Of a stretch of DNA of 64,000 bases, positions 31,057-42,749 are shown one piece after another (within the stretch, counting starts at the first letter, position 1; every line of letters begins with the position of its first letter). Made by a program: the position numbers and the translations under genes. The notes beneath the pieces were generated by a model. That model saw nothing but the letters and a program-made list of their open reading frames with translations, was not told the origin of the DNA and did no database searches. Where the stretch lies: NCBI GenBank assembly GCA_907165135.1, contig OU015568.1:5340501-5404500 (forward strand), read 5' to 3'. The stretch comes from Oikopleura dioica (Eukaryota; Chordata; Appendicularia; Copelata; Oikopleuridae).

Positions 31057-32472
31057 TTAATATTTGGCGGGAAGGGCGGCCTTGGCGACTTCGGCTTCGA
31101 TGTCCTTGCCTTCCTCGAGGGCCTGTTCCCATCGGATGATCTGGGAGACACCCTCGATGAAGATGTTGACGAGCTGGGTTTCGGACTTGCCGAGTCGATC
31201 GGCGTTGGAGATGTCCCAGGTGCCACCAGTGGAGGCGGAGTCGACACCAGCGGTACCTCGGGCCTACGGGCGGGTAAAGACGGAAACAAGAAGGAGGGGA
31301 GTTACCTGGAGACCCATCTTTGCAAGGACCTGCTTGAAGTCAGCTCGGGCGGAGAACTTGGGGACCTGGACCATGGCGCCAGCTCGGAGACCGGTTCCAA
31401 GGTTGGAGGGGCAGGTGAGGACCCAACCGAGATGGTCGTTGTGCATGAAGTCGTAACCTTCCTGCTTCAGGACCTAGCGAAGAAAATAAGCAATGCGCTC
31501 TTTTTGCTGAAAACTGTACCTTCTGGATACCCTCAGTAGCAGCGGCAAATCGCTTGAAGATTTCGACGACGGAAGCACCCTTCTGCATGGAGACGATTCG
31601 CATCTGATCCTCCTCGTTGACCCAGACGAAGAAGTTCTCGGCTTCGTTGTGGAAGATACCTCGGGCATCGGGCCAGTGTCGGCCGCAACCGGAAGAGAGG
31701 AGAAGAGTGGAGTCGGGCTCCTGGAAGAGGTTTCCGTTCTTTCGGAGGGATTCTTCCTTCTCCTCGGTCATGCCGTTGGGCTTGGCGGCGTATGACTTGG
31801 AGCCGTGGAGGGGGAAGTAGTCACCCTTGAGGTCACCCTCGAGGTTGAGGAGAGCCTTGACGATGACTCGCTCGAGTTCTCGTCGCTCTTCGAAGGAGCA
31901 GCATGGAGGAAGTCGAGTGCCTCGGACGGATCGGCCAGTTCGGCATCGGGTGGTGAGGACGTACTTGCCAGTGGGATCGATGGGCGTGGTGGAAAGGTTG
32001 GCGGGGTTCATGTCAGTGGGGTGCTTGGCATCGGGGGCGTAGCCGTTGTGTCGGGCGGAGATGACGGGGTCGAAGAATTCCTGAAGAAGGAGGGATTGAA
32101 TTTGAGGGATTGTCAGATAAGTTTTACCTTGAAAAGCTCGTAGGACTCTTCATCACCAGCGACGGCGCCGACGGTCTTGATCATGGGGTGACCCTTGTTG
32201 TCAACGCCGGTCTTGATGCAGTGGCCGATGTTGACGCCGAGCTTGGTGGTCTTGGACTTGAGCTTCTCGTAGAGCTCAGGCTGGGATCGCATGGTGTCGG
32301 CGAAGAAGGAGGTGTGGTTGGAGAGGTCGGGGAGCTTGTCGGGAAGCTTGCCAGCGAGGAAGGTGGCTTCCTTCTCTTCGCAGTAGTACTCGGCATCGCC
32401 GCAACCCTTCTGGATCCACTCGGGGAGGGCCTTGATGGAGGCGGGGAGGCCAGTTGGTGGGTAGTCCGACAT
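31057..32472 (-). CDS. Creatine kinase
   Basis: Four exons on the minus strand (32128-32472, 31520-32080, 31306-31473, 31057-31263), all GT-AG, 426 aa. The enzyme transfers phosphate between ATP and creatine. Signatures in order: [14 protein letters not shown] and [10 protein letters not shown] in the N-domain; [39 protein letters not shown]; and the active cysteine in [14 protein letters not shown]. That last motif is creatine-kinase-like, not arginine-kinase-like (CPTNLGT). The C-terminus [10 protein letters not shown]...[11 protein letters not shown] is standard. It is about 45 residues longer than cytosolic vertebrate CK, mostly in the N-terminal part, with no mitochondrial leader obvious. 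Codon use is strikingly GC-rich, unlike neighbouring genes, suggesting high expression, for example in muscle or cilia. A TTCTAG just upstream of CAATAATG could be a trans-splice acceptor. Confidence 0.95.
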
Positions 32473-32474
32473 TA

Positions 32475-34770
32475 TTGCTAGAAAGCATTTTATAGGGTGG
32501 TAGCGAAACATTTTTGAAATCTTGAAAGTTTTCATTATTGAATTATGAAAAATTCTAGAATTTGGAAGTAAATGATCCAAAAATTAAAAGAAAAGGGTTG
32601 TTTTTTGGGGGTTTACCTGAGGTCTCTTTGAGTTATCCCAAGAGTGGAGAAATCTTCCGGGGAGGGTGGTTTTATTTCCTCCTGGCCGGGTGCTAACCTC
32701 CTTAACACCTGTGTTGTCGTAGAGCAAAACATGCGATCTTTCCAAAAGTAGCAGCGCGACACTCCCTTGTCCTCCCTTAACCCTCTCCTGCACCCTTGAC
32801 CCTGGCACCTTAACCCTCTAATGGAACAACTTGACTTCTATTTATGTCTTGCACTAGAAAAATAAAATTTCGGAGCGTGGAAAATTCATCGAAGAAAATT
32901 AATCAAAATTTCATAATTGCTGATAAGAGGGAAATTTTCTTGATGATAAGACTGCACATATGTTATCACCATTATCACTCTGACCAACAGCTGCTGGAAT
33001 CTCGCTTAATTAGCAAATAAATCGCCAATCAAGCGATTTCTTGCGCAAAGAGGACTCTTTCGAAATTGCTGTACTTGAGTCCGGGTTCAAATTTATTGCA
33101 ATAATTCAAAATGGAATCTGGCTGTAGAAGCCGTTTTTGACATCTCTGTTGATGTGATTCGAGTTCGAGTCGGTGTTTTGGCTTCTTTTGCCAAGGTACT
33201 GCTGGGCCATCATTTCGATAAATTTCTCGTCATCAAGTTGGTTGCTAAAAATTTTTTAAAATTTCATCACGAAAATAGAATTCGTCCACCAAAAAAATTT
33301 CATTTTAGAAAAATTGATATTGCAGCAAAAAAAATTGTTTTATTAAAATTTTGTTGAAAAAATTTTATTCTAGAGAAGAATTTGAGCTTTCTTTTGGTCA
33401 AAGAATTAAGGGTGTCATAACCTTAATTTTTTTTTAAATAAATTATTCAGGAAAAGTTAAGATAAAGACACCCTTAACTCTTTGACGAAAAGAGAGATCA
33501 AATTTGTATCAAGAATAATTTTTTTGTAAAATTATTTTTTTTTTTGCTTAAAAAATTTTCAACACAAATTTTTGTATTTATTTTTTTCTTGTTTTTCCTC
33601 TAAAAATGGGTTTTCCCTGAAATTTTGTGATTTTACCCGATGCAAAGTGGAAGAAACAAAAATGCAAACAAAAATTCATTTCAATTTTCGTTCAGCCTGA
33701 AATTGACTGGAGCGCTGGTACTTATTTAAATAGTCTCCAGGCACTCAGCTCTATTAATTATTCAGCGAATAAGTAGCGTTTTACAGTTTCTGAGATGCAG
33801 CATTGATAAATATTTAGAAATTGATATTCCATCGCGAATCAAATATTCACGAGCTTCCTTTAATTGAACCGAAAGAATTGGAACCGACATGGTCGCCAGA
33901 CAAGCATCTCAAGAACGATAGCATCAATTATTCCTCGTTTTTCAATCGCTTCTTTTTGTTTGCATTTTTCAAGTTCAACACTTTCATTGAGAATTTTTGA
34001 ATTCTTTGGCATCTTTTTCGCGTTTATTTTGCGTCAAACTGCAGCTTGGGCGAAACCACGTGATAATTATATTTCCCGAAGTATGATGCTTTTTCTGGAC
34101 AGTTTTCTTCGCACAGTAAGTCAAGTTCAAAGCGAGTTATCGGCTCGAAAACTTGAGGTTAAATCAATTTATGGAAGTGATTGAAGGATCAGGGTTTTGA
34201 TTGGCTGGTAGGCCAAATGCAGCAATTTTATTGGCTATCCAAAAATCCACTTCCATGAATTGGTTTAAAATTAGTCCAAAAGTTGAAATATTCAACATCT
34301 TTTTCATCCTTCTCTTTGTCTGACTCTTTTTAATAAAATTGGTAGCTCAATCATCGCCACGTCTAGATCTAAACCGTGAGCGATTAATACATCCGCCACG
34401 ACATCCCCTTCAAAATAGCTCCGTCCTTCTCGGAATCCCCCGCGGCGCAAATTGCGTTCCATCCATTTCGCGTCAATTCTAGTGATTTTGTTTCCTTTGC
34501 CACCACCCAGCCCCTCACTGCCGCTGGCGCAATAAACATCTTTACCAAATCCAAAGCATCAGCATAACTATTTACCTAAAACCCTTGTCAACCCCTTTTC
34601 CGACAGTGCGGATTTTTCTCTGATTGAACTTAAGGGGGTGACCACACAGAAAATTACGTCCTCGTAGAATTAGTCTCCCTGCCTTGGGCTAAAATTTCTG
34701 GCAACTCTTACATTGAGGCTTATTCATTCTACCTTACCTAAGAGAGATATCGAAGAAAGAGAAAGAGAAA
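32475..34770. other. Non-coding, upstream of creatine kinase and of protease copy 1
   Basis: No supported exons. It contains a small TTAA-type element (33407-33480) and a pyrimidine-rich stretch near 32690-32820. A 106-codon plus-strand frame at 33864-34184 has no recognisable feature and no splice context. Confidence 0.4.
33411..33474. mobile_element. Tiny TTAA-flanked element, GGGTGTC ends
   Basis: TTAA, GGGTGTCAT, an AT-rich core, AAGACACCC, TTAA: a 64-base insert with clean TTAA flanks on both sides. It is the clearest member of the TAAGGGTGTCA group (others near 8.15 and 54.8 kb). Confidence 0.6.
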
Positions 34771-34772
34771 AG

Positions 34773-37700
34773 ATGAAGAATAGAATATGGAGCTGGTGGC
34801 TTGGTCTGGGGTGGATATCAGCCTTGAATGAAGCGCAGGAGTTGAGATGTATCGACTCTACGACTTTGAGTGAGTTCTGCGATGAAATGTCCTGTAGAAT
34901 GGGATCTTTGAAATGTGCAAAAACATGTGGCCTTTGCTCCGATTCAAGGTATACTTACCAACAGGAAAGCTTGAAAAAACCATCAAAATTTTTTTTCAAA
35001 AAATTTTTTTTCCGAAAAAGTCGAAATTCTTTCTTTTTTGAGCTAAAAAAAAGTACATCCTCGAAGTCCCAGAAAACGAAACCTGCAACCGATATGAGCT
35101 AGCCACACTCCAATGCCAACATTCTTGCGAAAAATCATCTTCTGGGCAAGCTCGATGCAAGTGCGATGCTGGATACTATTTATTTGCGGATAATAAAAGC
35201 TGCATCGATATTGACGAGTGCCGTAATGCCCGAAAAGGAACTGGTTCAATTTTTTTCGATCATGAATTTATTTAAATAACGGAGCGATTATTTTTGATGA
35301 ATTATGTTTGAGACATGTTTTTAGCCAAAATATTTTATAACAAGAGTTTTTGGTAACGTCATCAGTTTTCGCAAACTCGAGTTATATGAATGGATTAATA
35401 ACTGCTCTCATTTTTAAGGCGCTTAAATTAAGGGGGTAGATATCGAGAATCGGATTTTCTGTCAGTGATTTCTCAATTTTTTGACATAGTGACCCCCTTA
35501 TTTTTTCTGCTCAAAATTTATTTCCGACTTATCTATTTCTTATGGAAGCCAAAAATGTAGATTCTTGTGCTTTTGAGGTGCTAGAATGCAAATCGGGCAC
35601 CTTCTGTTGTCGCAAAATTGACCATTTTCGGAGACTAAGCGATCTTTGACGAGAAATTTCGTTCAAAATCTTTTTGATAATAAAAAATTCAGCTTCCAAA
35701 GGAAAAAGAGAAACGTCTTAAGTTTTTGTTTCCAAAATAAAATAAGGGTGTTACTATTTTAACTTTGGGAGAAAAGTCTGACTGACAATGGCGATTCTTG
35801 ATATCAACCTCCTTAATCGAAAACAAACTCAAAACACAACCATCAAAAAGAAGGCAAAACATTATGCGACGGCGGCTTTTCCCGCTGTACAAACGTACCT
35901 GGAAGCTACACCTGTTCCATCGGATCGACGCCAAGACCCACGACAACTATTGGAAGAAACGCTTGTAGCTCCACTTATTACAAAGAAAGCACATGCTGCA
36001 AGCCGTCAACGAATACTTGCGGAAGAAAGCCGCAGGAAATGCAAAGTCGAATTGTGAATGGAGTCATAACAGAAGCGAAGAATTGGCCTTGGGTGGCTCA
36101 TATTTACATCCGAAACCGCAGCGGACAAATCAATGGTTGTGGGGGTGCCTTTGTTTCAGACGATAAAGTCATTACCGCGTACCACTGTGTCTTCGATCAT
36201 CTCAGTCGGTATAACGATCTCACTGTTATGGCTGGCGTTGACGACGGATTTTGGGCAAGTGCAACGTCAACTGCTGGACTTGTTCCTCAAGAATACGAAG
36301 TCACGAATGTCAAGGCTCCTCCCGGAGCGAGTAAGCCAAGATATGAACAGTCTGATATCGCGATCCTTACTGTCAGAAAAGTGGGAGCTCGATCAAACAG
36401 TTTCCAAGTCACGCCAATCTGCCTTCCTCAAGAAGAAACCCCCGCTGTTGGAAGAAACTGCTACGTAGTCGGCTATGGTGCTGCTTCATGGGGCGGAGCC
36501 CCGACGATGCAGTTGATGGAGGCAAAAGTGCCAATCGTCAATGACCAAACATGCAAAAATGATTACGATTCATTCCGTATGAAGGAGAATTTCAACGAAG
36601 ATGTGCACATCTGCGCTGGGTACGCGAATGGCTACCAAGATGCTTGCCAAGGAGATTCTGGAGGACCTCTCATGTGTCAACGAGAAAACAGCTGCGAATG
36701 GTACCTCGTCGGAGTCGTCTCCTACGGCTGGAGATGTGGGGTCAGCTATGGTGTTTACGCAGAAGTCAACGCCTTCGCCGACTGGGTCCATCAAAATGTC
36801 GGAGTTCCGAAAAACCCCGCAGAGGGAAAAACCTGCGAGATCAACTACGGCGACGAAGGCTGCGAAGCGCTCAAATTCGACGGAAAACTTTACCAATACG
36901 ATGCTGCTTCTGACTCTTACGTCCTGAAAGACCCAACGCTTCCAAAACAAACGTTGTTCCAGTATTCCGATTTTTTGATTTTGAAGTTTGGCGATAAGCC
37001 GTCTTCTGGGGCTGGAACTGACACGATCGCAGCGTTTCGCATTCCAAAGGATCGAGTCTGCATGTTTGACACTGAAGTTCAATGGTACTTTACTGATCAA
37101 TGGGTACAGACAAATGATAAACTTGAATGTGGAACCCAAGATTGAGTTGTCACTTTGATAAGCTGATAAAAGTATATTTTCCTTAAGAATTTTTGATAAC
37201 TCAAAAAAAGCCGAAATCGATGCTCTATCCGAAACCCAGCTCGAAGAAGAGGACGAGTGCGAATCAAACTCTTATGGCGCCGTCATCACGAACAATCTCG
37301 GCGAAATTTTCAACCTTTACCTGGACGAAGACAAAACAGCTTCTACTGAGAAAACGCATTTCAAAAGTGATACTGGCGTTACTCTTTATTACGGCGTGTA
37401 TTCCGGCGGCGGATATTGGGTACTCGGCCGGAATTATAATATTCAGATGTCGATGTGTTACAAAACTGGAGAAAAAGATGCGTGTATTGAAGACCTTGGT
37501 GGAAGTGGCTGGTCGTGTTTGAACGCAGGTGGAAGCTGGGTGAATAATCAACAAGTTTCTATCAGTGTTATCGTCCCAATCACTACTGATGCTCCAACAG
37601 AGGAACCAGTGGTAACTGATGTTGCCGATCCAGTGACAACACAAGCACTTGTGACGACTGATGGAACAACAGCAGCTCCTAGTTCTCCAACAACAAGGGC

Positions 37701-39644
37701 AAGTACAACGACTCCTACTACAACAACAACTACATCAACAACTACGACAACAACTACGACAACAACGACGACAACGACGACGACGACGACCACCACCACA
37801 ACAACCACTTCGACGAAAACGACAACGACAACTACTCGGACAACGACCACTCCGACAACTACAACTTCGACCACGCCAACGACGACCACGCCAACAACAA
37901 CCTCGCCGACGACGACAACTCCAACAACGACAAGTCCGTCAACAACGACACCTGCTCAAGGTTCCGTAAATTAAATTTACCCCTTTCATAAACTTTCATC
38001 CCTAGATATCTAAACAAAATTCAGAAACGTCAGAAACTGGTCGTCTAACATTTACAATGAATTCCTATGGAATCTATGGAGAATTGACGCTCACTCAAAC
38101 TGAGGACGACCCAAATAGGTTTGTTGATGAAGCAAAGAATGTTGTGCTGTACTACACGGATACTTACAAAGCATGGGCACTTGTTCCAGTCGGAAAAGAC
38201 GTCTATAATCTGTTTTGTTATGCATCAACGAGTGTTAAAGGAACATGTTTGAAAATGGGAGTCTTTATCTAGAGGTTTGAGCCATTTGAAAACATTAATA
38301 AAGAAAATTTCGTCGACAATATAACAAGCATGACTTGCAAAACTCTTCAAAATAATTGGGTCAGACAGGATATTGGCCTGGAAGTCATCTCGTCTGGTTC
38401 TGCCATTGTTACAACTGAAGCTGCTGTTGAAGAATGTGATCCTGAATGCGAACCATCTTTCAGCTTCGATATTCCCAAATGTAAGCCATTTATTTTTACC
38501 ACTTATGAATTTATTTCTAGATGGGAGAGTAACAATGACGGAGATTTTCGAAGGCTCAAATGAATATTTTGACAACGATAAAAACATTTTCCTCTACTAC
38601 GATAATAAGTACAAGTCCTGGATTGTCGCTGAGCAGCCTAATGAAGTAAGCAAATTCCTCTGCTACAGTCAGATCTTGAAAGAAGAACCGCTTCAAAATA
38701 TGGAAGGCAACATCAGCTGCAAGAATCCTGCTTGGGGAAGTCCCTGGGAAGACTTCAATTTCACAAACAATGAATGCCCGAGTTGTACAACGACAACGAC
38801 GAGAACTTCAACTACAACCGCGACTACAACTACAACGACGGCAGCTCCTTCTGCTACGACAGGATCAGCCGTTTCAACAAGCTCTCCAACATCAACTTCA
38901 ACTACAACCTCAACAACGACTTCAACAACAGCAACGACGACAACAACTTCTACAACAACAACGACAACGACAACAACCACTACCACTACTACCACCACCA
39001 CAACAACAACGACAACCACTACGACCACGACTACAACTCCCGGCCCAGTCGAATTCATCTTGAATATCCCTGCCAGTTCCGTCCGTGGACACAAACGATT
39101 CCGATTTATCGAAACCGAGGAGGAATATGTTTACGTCGATGAGGACGCTCAAATGAAGGTAAAACAAGATTGAATATAAGTTTCACAATTCTTCTTTCAG
39201 ATCTACTTCGACGTCAATTACATGGCTTGGGTCATTCTCCCCCTCAAAGCTAGGAACATCTATTCGATGGTCTGCTACAATTCAAATGTCAATGGCGAAG
39301 GGTTCCTCGGTCGCGTCAATTACTTACAGTGCGTTGGCGACAATGGCAACACCTGGGAACGAGTCGAAATTTCCCCCATAGAGATTGATGCAAATTTCGT
39401 GGAAACAACAACATCCACAACGACGACATCAACAACTCCGACAACAGAAGTGCCGACAACTGCTTGTACAGTCTGCGAAGAGAAATTTAGAATGAGCATT
39501 CCGGGAAAAACCATCATTTTAAAAAAGATTGAAGACAATCTTTATGAACAGACTGGAGACAAAGATCTGGAAATTTCATGGCTTCCGTACTTCAAAGCCT
39601 GGGTTTTGAAGCCAAAAGGCGCCCAAGGAATGGTTCTAACTTAG
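34773..39644 (+). CDS. Secreted ShKT-EGF-trypsin-mucin protein with novel repeats (copy 1)
   Basis: Exons about 34773-34948, 35043-35237, 35854-37131, 37211-37960, 38025-38240, 38304-38480, 38521-39158 and 39201-39644; about 1,250 aa. Order: signal segment; a six-cysteine ShKT-like domain (CDEMSC...CAKTCGLC); two EGF-like domains (DIDECRNARK, then CTNVPGSYTC); the cysteine segment CCKPSTNTCG; a trypsin domain after RIVNG with His in ITAYHC, Asp in SDIAIL, Ser in QGDSGGPLM; then five and a half copies of a 90-110-aa repeat separated by threonine runs. Asp six before Ser (DACQGDSGG) predicts trypsin-like cleavage after Lys/Arg. Three junctions need GA-AG introns. Exon 2 joins in frame only with a GG-AG choice. 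Threonine runs suggest heavy O-glycosylation, and a house or mucus role is inferred. Confidence 0.85.
35435..35520. mobile_element. Small TTAA-type inverted-repeat element in copy 1 intron
   Basis: AATTAAGGGGGTAGATATCG and CATAGTGACCCCCTTATTTT are inverted ends about 50 bases apart, inside the GA-AG intron of copy 1. The same intron of copy 2 lacks it and carries a different MITE. Confidence 0.5.
36831..39640 (+). repeat. Novel 90-110-aa protein repeat, five to six copies
   Basis: Repeats begin near 36831, 37255, 38030, 38450, 39050 and 39465 (the last partial). Each has a beta-strand start (LKFDGKLYQYD, LTFTMNSYGIYGELTL, FSFDIPKYGRVTMTEIF, FILNIPASS, FRMSIPGKTIILKKI), a tyrosine strand then a Y-x-x-W core (YYTDTYKAW, YYDNKYKSW, YFDVNYMAW, LPYFKAW), a conserved FCY or VCY, and a second cysteine with W and I/V (C-x6-W). 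Thr-rich linkers separate several of them. I do not recognise this domain. The same series is in copy 2. Confidence 0.75.
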
Positions 39645-39713
39645 TAGTTTGTTCGATTTGTTTTGATATTTAATTTGATTAATGAACCAAAACATAATTT
39701 GATTGGAGTACCT

Positions 39714-40077
39714 AGATTCACTGTACTTGTATTTACGTACAGTACGTTATTCCAATGTACTGTTTGTACGAACGTACTTTTTCGAGCTATTGTAACAACG
39801 AGAATTGTATCACCGAACTTGTATTTCTGAACAGATTCTTTTTTCTTGAAAACAAGGCAGGGATTGCGCGCGCTGCGCGCATTTATATTTATAATAGAAG
39901 AAGATAATATATATAAACATATTATTTTGATATGAAATTTAGTTATTTTAGTTCAAAATCAAATCTTTATAAAAGTGTGTCTCGTTTTTACAAGTACAGT
40001 GATATAACACTGTACAATAAAATGAGGACAATGTTACAATTTTCAGCTGTACGTAAATACAAGTACAGTGAATCAGT
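39714..40077. mobile_element. MITE with GATTCACTGTACTTGTATTT ends
   Basis: About 360 bases bounded by GATTCACTGTACTTGTATTT (39716) and AAATACAAGTACAGTGAATC (ending 40074), perfect inverted ends of at least 20 bases followed by further GTAC-rich palindromes. It lies in the 3' flank of copy 1 and is absent from the matching flank of copy 2 (47.75-47.80 kb), where the sequence runs straight from the stop region to GAACCAAAACAG. Confidence 0.75.
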
Positions 40078-40393
40078 GCTCTCTTTGATTGATGAACCAA
40101 AACAGTTTCTGCCCTCCTTTGTTCCGAATTTGCCGATTTTGTTGGACAACCTGCCCGGCCAGTTTCTCCTTTTACCGAAAGTGTTATAAAAATGACATGT
40201 CTAGACAACGATGTCTGGGGCGAGCATCAAATCAACCTTACTAACATTCCCTGCCAATGCTAAAGCCTCAAAATGAGACTGACTCTCCCTCTGTTACATA
40301 AAATAAAAACCGCCTATCATTAAAGACCTCTTTGGAAACTTATTTATCAGCGGACTTGGGCGACATTCTCGCAATGGCAGACCATAAGCTTAA

Positions 40394-41025
40394 GGGGGAG
40401 GTCGTCGAGAAATTTTTTTTCGTATTTTCAAAATTTTGATTATATTTTTGGATTCCTTGATAAAAAAGGAGTATTTTTGGTCCCTAGCTTTTTCTCAATT
40501 TGTTAACTTTTTAATGGAAAATTTTCGATTTTAAGTCTCGAACATGAAATTTCTTGAGAATAATTGGTTGGTGATTTCGTCCAAAAACTATCTGAAACTG
40601 ATTATTATGCACTAGGCATTGTTTTAAAATAATTTCTGACTAATTATTTTTAAAAAAATCCGAGTCTTTGTGATTTTTGTAGAAATTTCCATGAAAAAAT
40701 GGATAAAAATGTCGATTTTGACGAAAAATTTTATGAAAGAAACCCTTAATTTTTTGATCGCCGGTAAATTTTTAAGGGTCTAAACTATTTATAAATTATC
40801 TTTGATGAAGAAAAAAAAACTCGGTTTTCGAGATTTTTTGGTCACGAGACACCCCCACTTCAACCCTAATTTTTGAAAAATTTTTCGAAAAAAATTTTTT
40901 TCTGCTTTTCGCCGGTTAATTTTTCAAACCCTTTTCTTTCAGTCTGAAAAGTCAGAATTTTCCTATCTAGTCGGGTTTCTCCGCATTTTTGGTCACGGAA
41001 ATCCCGATTCTCGTCGACCTCCCCC
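40394..41025. mobile_element. TTAA-flanked MITE, GGGGGAGGTCG ends, with paralogous empty site
   Basis: TTAA (40390-40393 and 41026-41029) flanks GGGGGAGGTCGTCGAGAA and TTCTCGTCGACCTCCCCC. Length 632 bp, no coding capacity. The unoccupied equivalent downstream of copy 2 reads ATAAGCAAAATGCTG near 48073: outer sequences ATAAGC and TGCTG match, and four bases stand where one TTAA would be, giving direct support for TTAA as the target duplication. Confidence 0.88.
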
Positions 41026-41029
41026 TTAA

Positions 41030-41451
41030 TGCTGGAATTTGCAGATCATTCATTAACATCATAAACCTAATACGAGTTCGAATTTCTACGGTCGAGATCG
41101 CAAACTGCGTCTTATGGTCAAATACTTGTCAGATTTTCCACCTGCTGCACCCTCCTTTTCCTTATAAAAAAAAATTCAAAACCCACGAACCTAGTCCCAC
41201 GAACCTAGTCGCACATATTTTTTCCTTATAGAATAATAATTCTAACCAATCAAAAACCCCCGAACCTATATTTAGATAACAATATTATATTAAATGATCA
41301 TATAATTACAATACATATATATAAATATATATAAATAAATATATACATATAAATAACACTTAATCATTATAAATAAAAATATACATATTAAATCAAAAAC
41401 TCACGAACCTAGTCCCACGAACCTAGTCCCCACGAACTTAGTCATCCCACA
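41030..41451. other. Duplication junction region with CCCACGAACCTAGTC repeats
   Basis: The first part is the tail of the copy 1 duplicated flank (CATCATAA, GGTCGAGATCGCAAACTGCG, matching 48.2 kb). Then come AT-rich sequence and at least five copies of CACGAACCTAGTC up to 41455, where homology to the first exon of copy 1 begins abruptly. This looks like the breakpoint of the tandem duplication. Confidence 0.55.
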
Positions 41452-42008
41452 CAGATGTATCGACTCTACGACTTTGAGTGAATTCTGTGATAAAAAGTCC
41501 TGTAAAATGGGCTCTTTGAAATGTGCGAAAACATGTGGTCTTTGCTCTGATTCAAGGTATAATTATCAACAGGAAAGCTCAAAATCATCCTCAAACTATT
41601 TTCCAAAAAATTTTTTTTCGATAAAGTCAAAAAAAATTTCTTTTTGAGCGCTAAAAAGTATATCCTTGAAGTCCCAGAAAACGAAACCTGCAACCGATAT
41701 GAGCTAGCTACCCTCCAATGCCAACATTCTTGTGAAAAATCATCTTCTGGGCAAGCTCGATGCAAGTGCGATGCTGGATACTATTTATTTGCGGATAATA
41801 AAAGTTGCATCGATATTGACGAGTGCCGAAATGCACGAAAAGGAACTGGTTCAGTATTTTTCTGGATCATGAATTTATTTCAATAACGGAGCGTTTATCT
41901 TTGGTGAAAAATGGTTGATAATTGTTGTTAGCCAAAATATTTTATAACAAGAGTTTTCAGTAACGTCATCAGTTTTCGCAAACTCGAGTTTTATGAATGA
42001 TTAATGAC

Positions 42009-42164
42009 GGGGTGGTGTCTGAAACCGACAAAAAAAATTCGACAAATTTTGCGTTGGCGGCTACTCGGCTTCTGATTGGCCGGTTCTCCGAATCCAATCT
42101 GATTGGTTGAAAATTTCTACGCAAATTAGTCGAAATTTTTTTGTCTGTTCCAGACACCTTTCCT
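42009..42164. mobile_element. MITE, GGTGTCTGGAACC family, copy 3
   Basis: Best copy of its family: GGGGTGGTGTCTGAAACCGA, CAAATTTTGCG, GGCTTCTGATTGGCC, CTGATTGGTTGAAAATTTC, GCAAATTAGTCG and GTTCCAGACACCTTTCC. It sits in the GA-AG intron of copy 2 at a place where copy 1 has none, so it postdates the duplication. Confidence 0.8.
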
Positions 42165-42749
42165 TAGTTACTGTTCTCATTTTTAATCGAAATAAAACTC
42201 AAAACAAAACCATAAATAAGAGGGCAAAACATTATGCAACGGCGGTTTTTCCCGCTGTACAAATGTACCTGGAAGCTACACTTGTTCCATCGGATTGACG
42301 ACAACGATTGGAAACAATGCTTGTACCTCCACCTATTACAAAGAAAGCACATGCTGCAAGCCATCAACGAATACTTGTGGAAGAAAGCCGCAGGAAATGC
42401 AGGGTCGAATCGTGAATGGAGTCATAACAGAAGCAAAAAATTGGCCTTGGGTGGCTCATATTTACATTCGACTCCGCAGCGGGGAAGTCAGTGGCTGTGG
42501 AGGTGCCTTTGTTTCAGACAATACAGTCATTACCGCGTTTCACTGCGTCTACGATCATCTCAGTCGGTATAACGATCTCACTGTTATGGCTGGTGTTGAC
42601 GAGGGATATTCATCAAGTGCAACCTCAACTGCTGGTCTCGTTCCTCAAGCATATGAAGTTACGAATGTCAAGGTTCCTTCTGGAGCTAATAAGCCAAGAT
42701 ATGAACAGTCTGATATCGCAATCCTTACTGTTAGAAAAGTCGGAGTTCG

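Noticed and set aside
31021-32143. Long plus-strand frames opposite creatine kinase
   Set aside because: Antisense artefacts of a GC-rich, strongly biased coding sequence.
37548-37889. Poly-valine frames opposite the threonine runs (also near 38.7, 45.7 and 46.8 kb)
   Set aside because: They are antisense shadows of Thr-codon repeats in the mucin linkers.
40321-41030. Protein-coding content in the 632-bp TTAA element
   Set aside because: All frames are short and full of stops; its inverted ends and empty site identify it as a MITE.
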